A DNA stretch of 64,000 bases, taken from Firmicutes bacterium ASF500 (GTDB lineage: Bacteria; Bacillota; Clostridia; Oscillospirales; Oscillospiraceae). Positions 42,584-52,521 of this stretch are shown in pieces (position 1 is the first letter of the stretch; every line of letters begins with the position of its first letter). Position numbers and translations under genes: made by a program. The notes under the pieces were generated by a model. The model had not been told where the DNA came from. It did not search any database and saw nothing but the letters and a program-made list of their open reading frames with translations. The stretch lies in assembly GCA_000492175.2 (NCBI GenBank), contig CP097573.1:1-64000 (forward strand), written 5' to 3'.

Positions 42584-43960
42584 GTGTACTATATTTTGGA
42601 GTATTATAAATACGCGCTGATAGGAATATCCGTTCTGCTGCTGGCCGGAGGCAGTTTGGCAATCCTTGGCCGGTTCCAACGGGGGGGCGTGAAGGGCCTG
42701 GCCCTGGAATACCGGAACTTTCAGGGAAAGTGGAGCATGGTCCCCCTGGTCCTGGCGGTGCTGATGCTGAACCTGTTCCTGATCCCCGCCGGGGAGCGGC
42801 TTCACACCAGCGCTGGGATCACGCTGAACTATCACCTGGCCTCCCAGGGTCTCAACCCCAACGGGACCCGGTTCAACCAGACGCACATCCTGAGCACCCA
42901 GGTGCTGGAGCGGGCGGTGGAACGGGGCGCGCTGGAGGGCGTCACGGCGGCGGATTTGAAGCGGACCCTCCAGGTCCGCCCCGCCGTCCAGGGGAGCAGC
43001 GCCTCGGAGGCCTCCTATTTCATCTCCTCCCAGTTTGTACTGGAGTACAACGCGGACCGGAATACCGTAGGCCAGGACGGGGAGAAGCTGCTCACTCTGG
43101 TGACCCAGGAGTATCAGAAGTGGTTTATTAAGGAGTACTCTGCCAACACGGATATTCTCAAGCTGGACTTTTCTCCGGCGGAGGGGCAGGACTATCTGGA
43201 CCAGAGCTCCTTTCTGAAGAAAACGGCGGAGTCCATCGGGGAGTACATGCGCAATATGTCCAGCGAGGAGGCGGCCTTCCGCTCCAGCGTCAACGGAGAG
43301 ACCTTCCAGTCCATGTCGGCGAAGGCCTATGCCGTGTCCAACACGCTGGTGGAGGACCTGGACGCCTACATATTGGAAAACGGCGTCTCTGTGGACGCGG
43401 AGCAGTATATCGACCGTCTGAGCGTCGCCAACGTCTTTTTGGACTTTGACGCGCGGAAGGCGTCCGCCTCCAACGAGAACACACTGGAGGCCGTCGCCCT
43501 CTATGCGGACGATATGGCCCGGATCGTCCTGGTCCCGACCTATGATACAGGGGAGCAGTTTTACATGTCCCAGACCCGGATCGGCGTGGACGACTTTGCC
43601 GCCAGCGCGGACAGCTATGCCAACAAGAAGACGGAGCTCAACGAGAAGATGGCCAAAAACCGCCATGTGATTACCCAGTTTTCCGGCCGCGGAGGCCGGG
43701 GAACGGACAAAAAGGCGGAGACACTGGTGGACCAGATCCAGCAGGAGCTTCTGCGGGTGGCCGAGCAGGCGAAGGAGTTGGTGGAGGAGTACAACGCCCA
43801 GCAGGCCAACAGCTATATGACGGTGGTGGTGTACGCGCTGGAAGACCGGGTCAAGCGGTTGGTTATAAAGATCGCGGCGCTGACCGCCCTGTTTGCCGTG
43901 GGCGCTCAGGTGAGCTGGTTTGCGATGGGAGGGCGCCGGAAGGGGGCACGGATGGCATGA
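42584..43960 (+). CDS. Wzz-like polysaccharide co-polymerase, first copy
   Basis: A GTG start (MYYILEYYKYALIG) follows AAGGGTGG. The 458-residue protein has two N-terminal membrane helices (about 12-30 and 51-67), a long extracytoplasmic domain opening with ITLNYHLASQGLNPNGTRFN, a coiled coil (ETLVDQIQQELLRVAEQAKEL) and a C-terminal membrane helix (about 432-452). The LNPNGTRFN block is typical of co-polymerase-like proteins in gut clostridia. Such proteins set chain length of Wzy-made polymers. Its stop overlaps the next ATG (ATGA). Confidence 0.7.
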   Translation: MYYILEYYKYALIGISVLLLAGGSLAILGRFQRGGVKGLALEYRNFQGKWSMVPLVLAVLMLNLFLIPAGERLHTSAGITLNYHLASQGLNPNGTRFNQTHILSTQVLERAVERGALEGVTAADLKRTLQVRPAVQGSSASEASYFISSQFVLEYNADRNTVGQDGEKLLTLVTQEYQKWFIKEYSANTDILKLDFSPAEGQDYLDQSSFLKKTAESIGEYMRNMSSEEAAFRSSVNGETFQSMSAKAYAVSNTLVEDLDAYILENGVSVDAEQYIDRLSVANVFLDFDARKASASNENTLEAVALYADDMARIVLVPTYDTGEQFYMSQTRIGVDDFAASADSYANKKTELNEKMAKNRHVITQFSGRGGRGTDKKAETLVDQIQQELLRVAEQAKELVEEYNAQQANSYMTVVVYALEDRVKRLVIKIAALTALFAVGAQVSWFAMGGRRKGARMA

Positions 43961-44376
43961 AAGAATTTCAGATATTCCGCTATTTGAAGCAGTGGCTGCC
44001 CCTGATCCTCTGCTTTTTTGTGGGGATGACTGTCTTTGCCTATCAGGTATTGGCGAAAAAGCAGTATCATACCGCCTCGGCGGTCATCGAGTACAGCAAC
44101 GAGCAGGCCAAGGACGGATACGCGCCGGACGGCTCCCGCATTGACGTGTCAGAGATTGTCACGTCCAAAAATATGACCAAGGTGATGGAAAACCTGGGTC
44201 TGCCTCTGGAGAGCTACAGTCTGGACAGCCTGTGCGCCAGCATCAAGGTGGAACCGGTCATTGAGGAGCAGGCGCTGAACATCCAGGAGGCGGTGAACGA
44301 GGAGGGCGAGGAGTACACCATCCAGCCCACCGCCTATGTGCTCAGCTGCAAGCTGAACGGCTGTCAGCGCCAGTGA
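43957..44376 (+). pseudogene. Second Wzz-like co-polymerase, 5' part cut by IS21
   Basis: The first 139 residues show a Wzz start: MKEFQIFRYLKQW, a membrane helix (about 13-33), then a periplasmic-type domain (SAVIEYSNEQAKDGYAPDGSRIDVSEIV). The frame ends at TGA 44374-44376, which is the first triplet of the IS21 element. The 3' part resumes at 46560. The original gene would encode about 650 residues. Confidence 0.8.
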
Positions 44377-44484
44377 TAAAATGTAAAAAAACGCCGAGGA
44401 AAAAATGTAGTTTTGTGGCGGAGGAGGCGAAAAAAAGATAGACTCCCAATAGGGCGAAAAAGAGCCCGGAAAGGGAGTCAGAAA

Positions 44485-45708
44485 ATGAAAGGAGCACAGT
44501 GGATGGATATCCGAAGCGACAGACAGAAAGGACTTAGCTATGTGGAGCTGGGACGGAAGTACCACATGGACCCGCGGACGGCAAAGCGGTACGCGGAATC
44601 GCCGCAGAAGCCGGAGTACACATTGAGCGAACCGAAGCCAACAAAGATGGATCCGTACAAGCAGATCGTGGACGAGTGGCTGGAGGAAGCGCCGTATTCG
44701 GCGCTGCGGATCCTGGAGAAGCTGCGGGAAATGGGATTCGACGGAGGCTACAGCATCGTCAAGGCGTATGTGAGCAGCCGGAAGATGGACTTGAATGAGA
44801 AAGCAACAGTGCGGTTTGAGACGATGCCGGGAAAGCAGGGGCAGATGGACTGGGGATTCTTCGAGGATCACCTGGTGTACGAGGATGGGAAGTGGAAGAA
44901 GCTGTACTGTTTTCTCATGATACTGGGGTACTCGCGGATGCGGTACATCGAATTTGTAACGGATATGAGCACAAACACACTGATTCGGTGTCACCAGAAC
45001 GCATTCCGGTACTTTGGCGGGTACCCGGAGGAAATCCTGTACGACAACATGAAGCAGGTGGTCATTAAGCGGCTGCTGAAACAGGAGGACTCTACTCTGA
45101 ACCGGCAGTTTGAGGACTTTGCGGGATTTTACGGGTTCAAGCCCATCCTGTGCCGCCCCTACCGTGGCCAGACGAAAGGAAAAGTGGAGCGGACGGTGCA
45201 GTTTGTGCGGGACAACTTCATGGTCGGGATCAAGTACAACAGCCTGGCAGATTTGAATGGACAAGCCTTGGCTTGGTGTAATAAGGTCAATGGCAAAGTT
45301 CATGCCACCACGAACGAGGTTCCTTTTGAGCGGCTGAAAAAGGAGGGGTTGAGTCCCCTCTCCAGAGAGTACATCATCGACAAGATCAACCTTAGGCGGG
45401 TACAAAAAGACTGCCTCATCTCCTACGCCGGCAATCAGTACTCCGTGCCAGCGGAGTATGTCGGCAAAGATGTGGCAGTCGTAGCCCTCGACAGTATGCT
45501 GGCGGCCTACTATGAAGGCAAGCAGATCGCTCTGCACCGAATATCGTATCAAAGGAAGGACATGGTTGTCAATCCTCAGCATTACCGAAGGCTTACGTTG
45601 AAGCAGACAATGGATGCAGAAAATATTCTGCTGGAACAGGGCAAAGTGATAGATTTCCCCTTGAAACCCTCTGATTTATCCAGATATGACGAGGTGCTGT
45701 ATGACTGA
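44485..45708 (+). CDS. istA: IS21-family transposase
   Basis: The ATG at 44485 follows AAGGGAG. The 407-residue protein has an N-terminal HTH (GLSYVELGRKYHMDPRTAKRY), the DDE integrase core (QMDWGFFEDH; EILYDNMKQVV; the Glu in KGKVERTVQFV) and a C-terminal beta domain (LISYAGNQYSVPAEYVGK). It catalyses strand transfer with IstB. Its end overlaps the istB start region by 8 bases. Confidence 0.95.
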   Translation: MKGAQWMDIRSDRQKGLSYVELGRKYHMDPRTAKRYAESPQKPEYTLSEPKPTKMDPYKQIVDEWLEEAPYSALRILEKLREMGFDGGYSIVKAYVSSRKMDLNEKATVRFETMPGKQGQMDWGFFEDHLVYEDGKWKKLYCFLMILGYSRMRYIEFVTDMSTNTLIRCHQNAFRYFGGYPEEILYDNMKQVVIKRLLKQEDSTLNRQFEDFAGFYGFKPILCRPYRGQTKGKVERTVQFVRDNFMVGIKYNSLADLNGQALAWCNKVNGKVHATTNEVPFERLKKEGLSPLSREYIIDKINLRRVQKDCLISYAGNQYSVPAEYVGKDVAVVALDSMLAAYYEGKQIALHRISYQRKDMVVNPQHYRRLTLKQTMDAENILLEQGKVIDFPLKPSDLSRYDEVLYD

Positions 45709-46498
45709 ATTTACTATGGACAGGCTGAGGGAAAACCTGGAAGCCCTTAAAATGAAAAACACCCTGGAGATTCTGGACAACTACCTGGAACGGGCGGTGG
45801 CGGACAAGCTCAACATTGTGGAGGTTTTGGATCACATTTTCTCAGAAGAAGCCAAATCCAAGCGGAAACGGGCCTATGAGAAGCAGATCCAGATGTCTGG
45901 CTTCCCCATTAAGAAGACCCTGGACGACTTCGATTTCTCTTTCCAGCCCTCCATCGATAAACGCCAAATCGATGAGTTGGCCACCATGCGCTTCCTGGAG
46001 AACGGGGAGAATGTGGTTTTCCTCGGCCCGCCAGGCGTGGGCAAGACCCATTTGGCCTCCGCCCTGGGCCTGGTGGCAGCACAGCACCGTTTCTCCACCT
46101 ACTACATCAACTGCCACCAGCTTATTGAGCAGCTCAAAAAGGCCCACTTTGAGAACCGCCTGCCGGACAAGCTCAAAGTTCTGGCCAAGTACAGGATGCT
46201 CATCATTGACGAAATCGGCTATCTCCCTATGGATATCCAGGGCGCAAATCTCTTTTTCCAGCTCATTGCCAGACGGTATGAAAAAACGTCTACCGTTTTT
46301 ACCTCCAACAAGACTTTCTCCCAGTGGAACGAGGTCTTTGCCGACGTCACCATCGCCTCCGCCATCCTGGATCGTGTACTGCATCACTGCACCGTTATCA
46401 ACATCAAGGGTGAGTCTTACCGCCTGAAAGAACGCAAAGAATTTATGCGTCAGAAACAGCAAATCGTGAACACTCTTTTTGAGCAAGGCAGCTGCTGA
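45701..46498 (+). CDS. istB: IS21-family AAA+ ATP-binding protein
   Basis: The ATG at 45701 (MTEFTMDRLRENLEAL) has GAGGTG before it. The 265-residue protein has a helical N-terminal domain, Walker A GPPGVGKTH, Walker B LIIDEIGYLP and the C-terminal HHCTVINIKGESYRLK block. IstB oligomers select target DNA for IstA. The pair looks functional. Confidence 0.95.
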   Translation: MTEFTMDRLRENLEALKMKNTLEILDNYLERAVADKLNIVEVLDHIFSEEAKSKRKRAYEKQIQMSGFPIKKTLDDFDFSFQPSIDKRQIDELATMRFLENGENVVFLGPPGVGKTHLASALGLVAAQHRFSTYYINCHQLIEQLKKAHFENRLPDKLKVLAKYRMLIIDEIGYLPMDIQGANLFFQLIARRYEKTSTVFTSNKTFSQWNEVFADVTIASAILDRVLHHCTVINIKGESYRLKERKEFMRQKQQIVNTLFEQGSC

Positions 46499-46559
46499 TT
46501 TTGTTACCCACCCCCGCCGAAAAACTACAAAATTTCTTCGGCGTTTTCTTACAATTTCA

Positions 46560-48111
46560 TATTGGCGTTGACAACGGCTCCGGAACCGAGAACCTGGCCA
46601 GGGATATCCTGAACGAGCTGCTGGACACCTACTTTTCCGATTACAGCAACAAGCACATCAACCAGGAGCAGGTGAACAATGAGGTCCGGGACGTTATGGT
46701 GACGGACTATGACTATCTGGAGATGGTGGAGCGGATCGACCAGCAGCTGGCTAACACCATAGATACCCTCCATATCCGCTATCTGCGGGGGCGGTATTTC
46801 CGCTCCTCCGATACGGGCTATTCCTTTTCCGACCTGCGGGACCAGTTTACGCTGATCCGCGATGTGGATATCCCCCGGATGTACGCGCTGATCCTGGGCA
46901 ATCAGATCACAAAGGACCGGGCGCTGCTGCTGAACAAATATGAGAACCGGATCGTCAACTACGGTCTGACAGGGCAGAAGGCCCAGGAGGATATCGGCGA
47001 CATCATGGAGATCATCAGCGCGTATGTGGACAAGATGCGCTCCTCCGGAAACACAGACATTGACCATAACTACATTCTGAACGATGTCTATGAGCAGGCC
47101 TGGGGCGAAAACGGCGCAGCGAGGCCCACCGACCGCACAGTGCAGTACGATCTGCTGCTGCACAGCTGGATCAACGCCTCTGACCGCTGGGATTACGCGG
47201 AGATCGACGCGGCCTACTGCGCCTATATCCTCAGCGTCTACCGGGGGGAGCTGGGCGCCGGCGGGACCGCCAGCGAGGCGGACGTGGAGCGGGAGCTCCA
47301 TGCGGTCATCGACAAGATGAACGGACTGTATGAGATCGTGACCCGTACCAATACGGAATACAACGAATATCTGGGCGCGCAGAATATCAAAATCCTCTCC
47401 AGCGTCAGCGTGCGGCCCAGGTTCAATATGTCCCTCTATCTGGCTATCATTGCGGGGTTCTTCCTGGTGGTCGGGTGCTGCGGAGCCATTCTGCTGGGAC
47501 GTGTGGGGGACATTTTGGAATATGTGTTCCTGCGGGACCGGGCTACCGGCTGTCTGAACCGGGTGTCCTGCGACAAGTATATCCATGACCGGGAGCATTT
47601 TATTCTGTCGCTGGCCGCGTGCTGTGTCAACATTCAGATCCTAAACCAGCGGGAGCTGAACGACAGCTTTGGCCGCGGGGTGACGGACCGGGTCCTGATG
47701 GAGTTTGGCCGTGTGCTGCGGGACCTGTTTGAGGGCCGGAAAAATGGCTTTGTGGGCCACAACGGCGGCGGGCAGTTCTGGGTGTTTTTCGATACGGTGA
47801 ACCAGGTGACCCTCCTCCAGGAGGAGGAGCGGATGACGGCCATGCTGGCGGACGCCCTTTCCGACATCCCGGTGGCCTATCAGATGGGCGCGGCCAACGC
47901 GGGGGAACAGTCGGTCTTCCAGCTAAGAGGCCTGATCTCCAGCGCGGCCAAGCAGCGCAAGACCTACCGGACCAGCGGCGAGGTTGAGACCCAGGAGGCG
48001 GAAATTGAGAGGCGCGTGGAGCGCAAGCCCTACCAGACCAGTGAGAACAGAGGCGGGGCACAGGAGACGGAGAATGGAGCACATGCGGAGCGAAGGTCTC
48101 AGAGAGTATAA
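46560..48111 (+). pseudogene. Second Wzz-like co-polymerase, 3' part with degenerate GGDEF domain
   Basis: The frame continues the split co-polymerase: a helical extracytoplasmic domain (VDNGSGTENLARDILNELLD...), a second membrane helix (LYLAIIAGFFLVVGCCGAILL, near base 47435-47495), then a cytoplasmic domain of about 150 residues with the GGDEF start RDRATGCLNRVSCDKY. The catalytic GGDEF signature reads GGGQF (in GHNGGGQFWVF), so diguanylate cyclase activity is unlikely. A TTG at 46501 within IS21 could start translation of this part alone. Domain fusion is inferred from reading the two halves together. Confidence 0.7.
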
Positions 48112-49411
48112 AACCAAATTTCTGGAGGCGGTCTACTTCCTCCTGGCCTGTGGGATGTACTACTTCCACAACGAATATCTGGACCTGGGCATTCACTTCA
48201 TGTACAAATTCGTCCTGGCGATGGTCATCGCGGGGCTGAGCCTCTTGACGTTCCTGATCCGCACAGATCTGCGGCGGGGAGGGCTTCTGCTTCGGAGCCT
48301 TGTCCTGCTGGCCCTGCCCGGCCTGACCGCTATCCTGGCATCTGTTCCCCTGTGGGTGTTCCAGGTGCAGCAGATGACTCAGATCCGCCGGGGGCTCTTT
48401 GACCAGATCTACAGTCTGGCTATCCTGTTTGCCGCCGCCGGGCTCCTCTATGCCTTTGGGCGGCGGGGACTTTGGCTCAACTTGGCGGCGATGCTGGGGG
48501 CGAATGCCATCACCCTTGTGCGGGTGGTCCGGGAAAACGGGATCGGCCAGTACCTGGAGGAGCTCCGGGCCCTCATCGTCACCTTTGCCGGGGACACGGG
48601 GCCGGCCATCCAACAGATGGAGATCCACGAGCTGACCTTTGCCCTGGGGATCTATCTGGTCTATTACATGCTGAACTGGCAGGAGTGCCGGCGGGAGCGC
48701 GCGGCCCGGGTCCTTCTGGCTCCGACGCTGTTCTGCTTCCTCTCCGGCTTTAAGCGTATCGGCGTGGCCGCTATCGCGGCGGCTCTGCTGGCGTGGCTGG
48801 TGATGAAGCTGTTGGTCAGAAGGGACCGGGGGCGCTTTTTCCTGATGACGGCGTCTTTCGCCGCTGTGGGGGTCCTCTTTCTGTACATTTTCTTGGTGAA
48901 ACAAGGGCTGTTTGAGTTCCTGGCCCTCCGGTTTGATCTGGATACCATGGGCCGGCGGGAGCTGAGCGAGTTCATTGACCGGTACTACTGGGTCGGCCCC
49001 AATTATTTCGGGAACGGAGCGGGGTTTGTATCCCGCCTGTTCTCCGACCTGCCGGAGGACTGGACCATTCGGGCCCTCCACAACGACATTCTGATGCTCT
49101 ATATCGACATCGGATTTTGGGGCTTCTGGATGTGGATGCTGTGCTATCTGCCCCTGCGGGTCTGGTGCATCAGCAAATGGCAGGGACTGCGGCACGGAGC
49201 TTTATGCCTGTGCCTCCAGACCTATGTCCTGGCCACGGCGGCCACGGACAATACGCTGTATTACGTCTATGTGACCGGCGCCTTGGCCATCTGCCTGATG
49301 AGCGGCGGCCTGGAGGAGCCGGGGGAGGAGGATCATGCTTTACTGCACCGCGAAAACACCCCATCTAAGTATGCCCCTAAGCGGCTTGCAAATGCTGGAG
49401 GATCAAGGTAA
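48074..49411 (+). CDS. Wzy-like polysaccharide polymerase
   Basis: The ATG at 48074 (MEHMRSEGLREYKTK) follows GGAGACGGAGA and overlaps the previous gene's end. The 445-residue protein has about 10-11 membrane helices with a large extracytoplasmic loop near residues 290-340 (ALRFDLDTMGRRELSEFIDRYYW; FGNGAGFVSRLF), the usual plan of O-antigen/capsule polymerases. There is no strong sequence motif, so the call rests on topology and on its place between co-polymerases and glycosyltransferases. Its last 77 bases overlap the next gene. Confidence 0.72.
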   Translation: MEHMRSEGLREYKTKFLEAVYFLLACGMYYFHNEYLDLGIHFMYKFVLAMVIAGLSLLTFLIRTDLRRGGLLLRSLVLLALPGLTAILASVPLWVFQVQQMTQIRRGLFDQIYSLAILFAAAGLLYAFGRRGLWLNLAAMLGANAITLVRVVRENGIGQYLEELRALIVTFAGDTGPAIQQMEIHELTFALGIYLVYYMLNWQECRRERAARVLLAPTLFCFLSGFKRIGVAAIAAALLAWLVMKLLVRRDRGRFFLMTASFAAVGVLFLYIFLVKQGLFEFLALRFDLDTMGRRELSEFIDRYYWVGPNYFGNGAGFVSRLFSDLPEDWTIRALHNDILMLYIDIGFWGFWMWMLCYLPLRVWCISKWQGLRHGALCLCLQTYVLATAATDNTLYYVYVTGALAICLMSGGLEEPGEEDHALLHRENTPSKYAPKRLANAGGSR

Positions 49412-50378
49412 GCTCCGGTTCTCCTTTTCGTTGGACCGGGAGAACCGGCGGGGGCTCCCCTATGCCCAGCTTCTGGAGGCGGAGGGCGGCGGGAGACGGA
49501 TTATCTTCGATCTGTCCGACGGCTATGGGTCGGTGGAAAAGCGGGCCCAGCCGTGGCTTGCGGAGCGGGCGGACATCCTGTTCCGGCGAAGCTTCTCCCC
49601 GGCGGAGACGGCGAAGCTGCCTCCGGCTCTGCGGGGCCGGGTGCGGCCCTGGGGATTTCATTTCCACGTCTCCTGTCCGGGAAACCCCATGGATCAGGTC
49701 ACATCCCTGGGGGAGCGAAAGGGCGAGCTCTTTCAGTGGATTTTTAACGGCGCGCCCCGGAGCTATTTTACCCTGGAAAAGTTTGAGCGCCCGCCGGAGT
49801 GGAAGCGGGAGCCGTCGGTGCTGTTTTACACCCGGCTGTGGCACGTGCCGGAGGGGGACGAGCTGTCTGAACAGGTGGCGGCACTGAACCGGAGCCGCCT
49901 GGAGCTGGTGGCGGAGCTGAAGCGCCGCTATGGGCGGCGGTTTACCGGCGGCGTCCAGTTCGACCCCCGGGCGGTCAGACGGTACGGGGGCCTTATGTCC
50001 GGCATCGCCGCCACCAGCCGGAGGCGCTATCTGGAGACCATGCACCGGGCCGACATCTGCGTTGGGTCCACAGGACTGCACGGCTCCATCGGCTGGAAGA
50101 CGGCGGAATATCTGGCGGCGTCCAAGGCGGTGGTGAACGAGACCCTTCAGTTTGAGGTGCCCGGGCCCTTCCAGGCGGGGGTGAATTACCTCCCGTTTAC
50201 CGATGCGGAGGGCTGTCTGGCCCAGGTGGAGAGGCTGATGGCCGACCCAGACCGGACCTACGCCATGGCCCAGGCAAATCAGGCGTATTATCAGTTCTGG
50301 GGGAGGCCGGACCGGGTGATGGCAAACGCGCTGGCTCAGGTGTTCCCCGGATTTGAGTGCGAGGTGGGAAACGGGTGA
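49335..50378 (+). CDS. Glycosyltransferase of the exopolysaccharide locus (GT-B-like)
   Basis: The ATG at 49335 has GGAGGAGG before it; the 77-base overlap with the polymerase gene is real because the first residues (MLYCTAKTPHLSMPL) look conserved rather than random. The 347-residue protein has a Rossmann-type half with GIAATSRRRYLETMHRADICVGSTGLHGSIGWKTAEYLAASK, resembling the donor-binding region of GT-B enzymes (the E of KTAEYLAA). No membrane segment. It is a soluble cytoplasmic sugar transferase; donor and acceptor unknown. Confidence 0.7.
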   Translation: MLYCTAKTPHLSMPLSGLQMLEDQGKLRFSFSLDRENRRGLPYAQLLEAEGGGRRIIFDLSDGYGSVEKRAQPWLAERADILFRRSFSPAETAKLPPALRGRVRPWGFHFHVSCPGNPMDQVTSLGERKGELFQWIFNGAPRSYFTLEKFERPPEWKREPSVLFYTRLWHVPEGDELSEQVAALNRSRLELVAELKRRYGRRFTGGVQFDPRAVRRYGGLMSGIAATSRRRYLETMHRADICVGSTGLHGSIGWKTAEYLAASKAVVNETLQFEVPGPFQAGVNYLPFTDAEGCLAQVERLMADPDRTYAMAQANQAYYQFWGRPDRVMANALAQVFPGFECEVGNG

Positions 50379-51406
50379 AAATCAGTGTGGTAATACCGGT
50401 GTACCGTGTGGAGTGGTACCTGGACCGGTGTATGGCCTCCCTGGTGGCCCAGACCTATTCTGACTGGGAGGCAATCCTGGTGGACGACGGCTCCCCGGAC
50501 CGCTGTCCGGAGCTGTGCGACGCCTGGGCGGTCCGGGACGGGCGTGTTCGGGTGGTTCACCGGGAAAACGGCGGGCTGGGTATGGCCCGAAACAGCGGCA
50601 TAGAGGCGGCCGCCGGGGAGTACCTTCTGTTTTTGGACCCGGACGACTATTGCGAGCCGGAGCTGATGAACCGCCTGGCCGTCGCCGCAGAGGAGCAGGG
50701 GGCCGACTTGATCCTGGGCGGGCACACCCTGGTGGACGCCAAAGGGAGGAAGCGCTCCCAGATACCGCCTGAACAGCGGGTGTTCCAGGGGCCGGAGGAG
50801 ATGCGGGAGCTGCTGATCCACACGGTCGGCTCCCCGCCGGAGGACCCGCTGGACTTCCGCTACAGCATGACCGTCTGCGGGCGGCTGTACCGCCGGTCCG
50901 TCGTGGAGGCGGGCGGGCTCTGGTTTGTGTCGGAGCGCCGTCTGATCTCCGAGGACCTGATCTTCAACCTGGACTTTTTGGAGCGGGCGGACAGCGCGGC
51001 GGTCATCTCCGACGCCTCTTACTGCTACTGCACCAACTCCGGTTCCCTATCCAAGCGGCACCGGGCGGACCGGTTTGAACAGGACCTGACCCTCTTCCGT
51101 GCGGTGCGGGAGCGGCTGGAGCGCTATCCGGAGGGGGAGTGGCGGCTCTGCCTGGACCGTCTGCTGATCAGCCGGGCCAGGTTTGACATCATGCAGGAGG
51201 CGGACTACCACGACCTGGAGAACCCGGCCTATCCGCTTCTGAAAAAAACGGAGGAGATTCTGCGCACCCCGGAGCTTCGGGACGCGCTGGCAGATTATCC
51301 GTGGCGGAGGCTCCCGAGGATGCAGGCGGTGTTTACCTGGTGCATGAAGCGGCGGATGCCCCGGACTATGCTGGCGCTGATCCGGCTCAAGCGGCGCTTT
51401 TTGTAG
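50375..51406 (+). CDS. GT2 family glycosyltransferase
   Basis: A GTG start (MKISVVIPVYRVEWYL) overlaps the preceding TGA. The 343-residue enzyme has a GT-A fold: VDDGSPDRCPELCD, ENGGLGMARNSGIEAA and the DxD-like LDPDDY. The second half is helical and probably binds the acceptor. Its sequence is close to the GT2 half of the fusion protein at 59605 (both have DDGSPDRCP..CDAWA). Confidence 0.9.
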   Translation: MKISVVIPVYRVEWYLDRCMASLVAQTYSDWEAILVDDGSPDRCPELCDAWAVRDGRVRVVHRENGGLGMARNSGIEAAAGEYLLFLDPDDYCEPELMNRLAVAAEEQGADLILGGHTLVDAKGRKRSQIPPEQRVFQGPEEMRELLIHTVGSPPEDPLDFRYSMTVCGRLYRRSVVEAGGLWFVSERRLISEDLIFNLDFLERADSAAVISDASYCYCTNSGSLSKRHRADRFEQDLTLFRAVRERLERYPEGEWRLCLDRLLISRARFDIMQEADYHDLENPAYPLLKKTEEILRTPELRDALADYPWRRLPRMQAVFTWCMKRRMPRTMLALIRLKRRFL

Positions 51407-51434
51407 GACATGGGAGGGAAGGAGAGGATCGGAG

Positions 51435-52520
51435 ATGAGCGGCCCCCTGGCCAGTGTGATTGTTCCAGTCTATAACGTATTCCCCTATCTGACCAAGTGC
51501 GCCGCCTCCATCCGCGGTCAGACCTATCCCAATCTGGAAATTATCCTTGTGGACGACGGCTCCAGCGACGGAAGCGGGGCGCTCTGCGACAAGCTGGCGG
51601 AGAAGGACCCCCGGGTCCGGGTCATCCACCAGGAAAACCGGGGGGTCAGCGCCGCCCGGAACGCCGGACTGAACGCCGCGTCGGGGACCTATATCTACTT
51701 TGTGGACGGGGATGACTGGGTGGAGGAGGCCCTGGTGGAGGAGACTGCCGCCATCATGGAGCGGGGCGGCTATGACTGCTGTACCTGGGGGCACACCCTG
51801 GAGGACGAGGCGAGCGTCTATCTTGGACGCAGGAGGGAGACCGTGTTCCGGTTTCCGGCGGCGGAGGAGAAGCGGCGCTTTTTGTGCCGCTGGGTCCTGC
51901 CGTGCCGGCTGGACTGGTCCGTCTGGAGCCGGGTGTTCCGGCGGGAGATCATCCAGCGAAACGGCCTGCGCTTTGCGGAGGAGCAGTCGCTGTTTGAGGA
52001 CCTGGATTTTTCCTTCCGGTATCTGGCCTGCTGTCAGAACCTCTACTACCTCCCCAAGGGACTGTACGCATACCGTCAGCACGGCGCCTCGGCGCTGCAT
52101 ACCAGCGCGCTCCAGGCCTGGTCCGCCAATCTGCTGCGCATGGTCTGGCGGCAGGACCGGGAGTTGTCCGGCCAGCCGCTCTTCCGGCCCTTTTATGCCT
52201 ACGGCGGGACCGTGCTGGCCATGCTGTTGGACAACTTTGTGAAGGGCCGGACGGCGGAGCGGGGGCTGGCCCAGGCGGCCGCCTGCCTTCAGGCGTGCGG
52301 AGAGTGGGAATATCTGCTGGAGCAGGCGGGGCTGGCCGTCGAGGACCGCCGGGGCATCCGGGAGGCCTGCGGACGCCGCCTGGGTGGGCAGGTTTTTGGA
52401 TTTTATCAGTACCTCCTGACCGGAGACCCGGCGGCGTATCGAAGGGCGAACCGGGTCCAGACCTGCTACTCGGCGCTGCGCGACCTGAAAAACAAGCTGC
52501 TATATAGACGGAGGAAATGA
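51435..52520 (+). CDS. GT2 family glycosyltransferase
   Basis: The 361-residue protein starts MSGPLASVIVPVYNVFPYL behind GGAGAGGATCGGAG. GT-A motifs are VDDGSSDGSGALCD, NRGVSAARNAGLNAA and VDGDDW. Its C-terminal half is basic and helical. Cytoplasmic sugar transferase of the locus; linkage unknown. Confidence 0.9.
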   Translation: MSGPLASVIVPVYNVFPYLTKCAASIRGQTYPNLEIILVDDGSSDGSGALCDKLAEKDPRVRVIHQENRGVSAARNAGLNAASGTYIYFVDGDDWVEEALVEETAAIMERGGYDCCTWGHTLEDEASVYLGRRRETVFRFPAAEEKRRFLCRWVLPCRLDWSVWSRVFRREIIQRNGLRFAEEQSLFEDLDFSFRYLACCQNLYYLPKGLYAYRQHGASALHTSALQAWSANLLRMVWRQDRELSGQPLFRPFYAYGGTVLAMLLDNFVKGRTAERGLAQAAACLQACGEWEYLLEQAGLAVEDRRGIREACGRRLGGQVFGFYQYLLTGDPAAYRRANRVQTCYSALRDLKNKLLYRRRK

Positions 52521-52521
52521 A

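Larger units (their letters stand above)
44374..46559 (+). mobile_element. IS21-family insertion sequence
   Basis: Left end TGATAAAATGTAAAAAAACG (44374 on), right end, read inward, TGAAATTGTAAGAAAACGCC (from 46559). The ends share the AAACGCCGARGAAA and TGTAG elements of IS21-type repeats. The two genes istA and istB are intact. No direct target duplication is obvious at the junctions. Confidence 0.9.
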
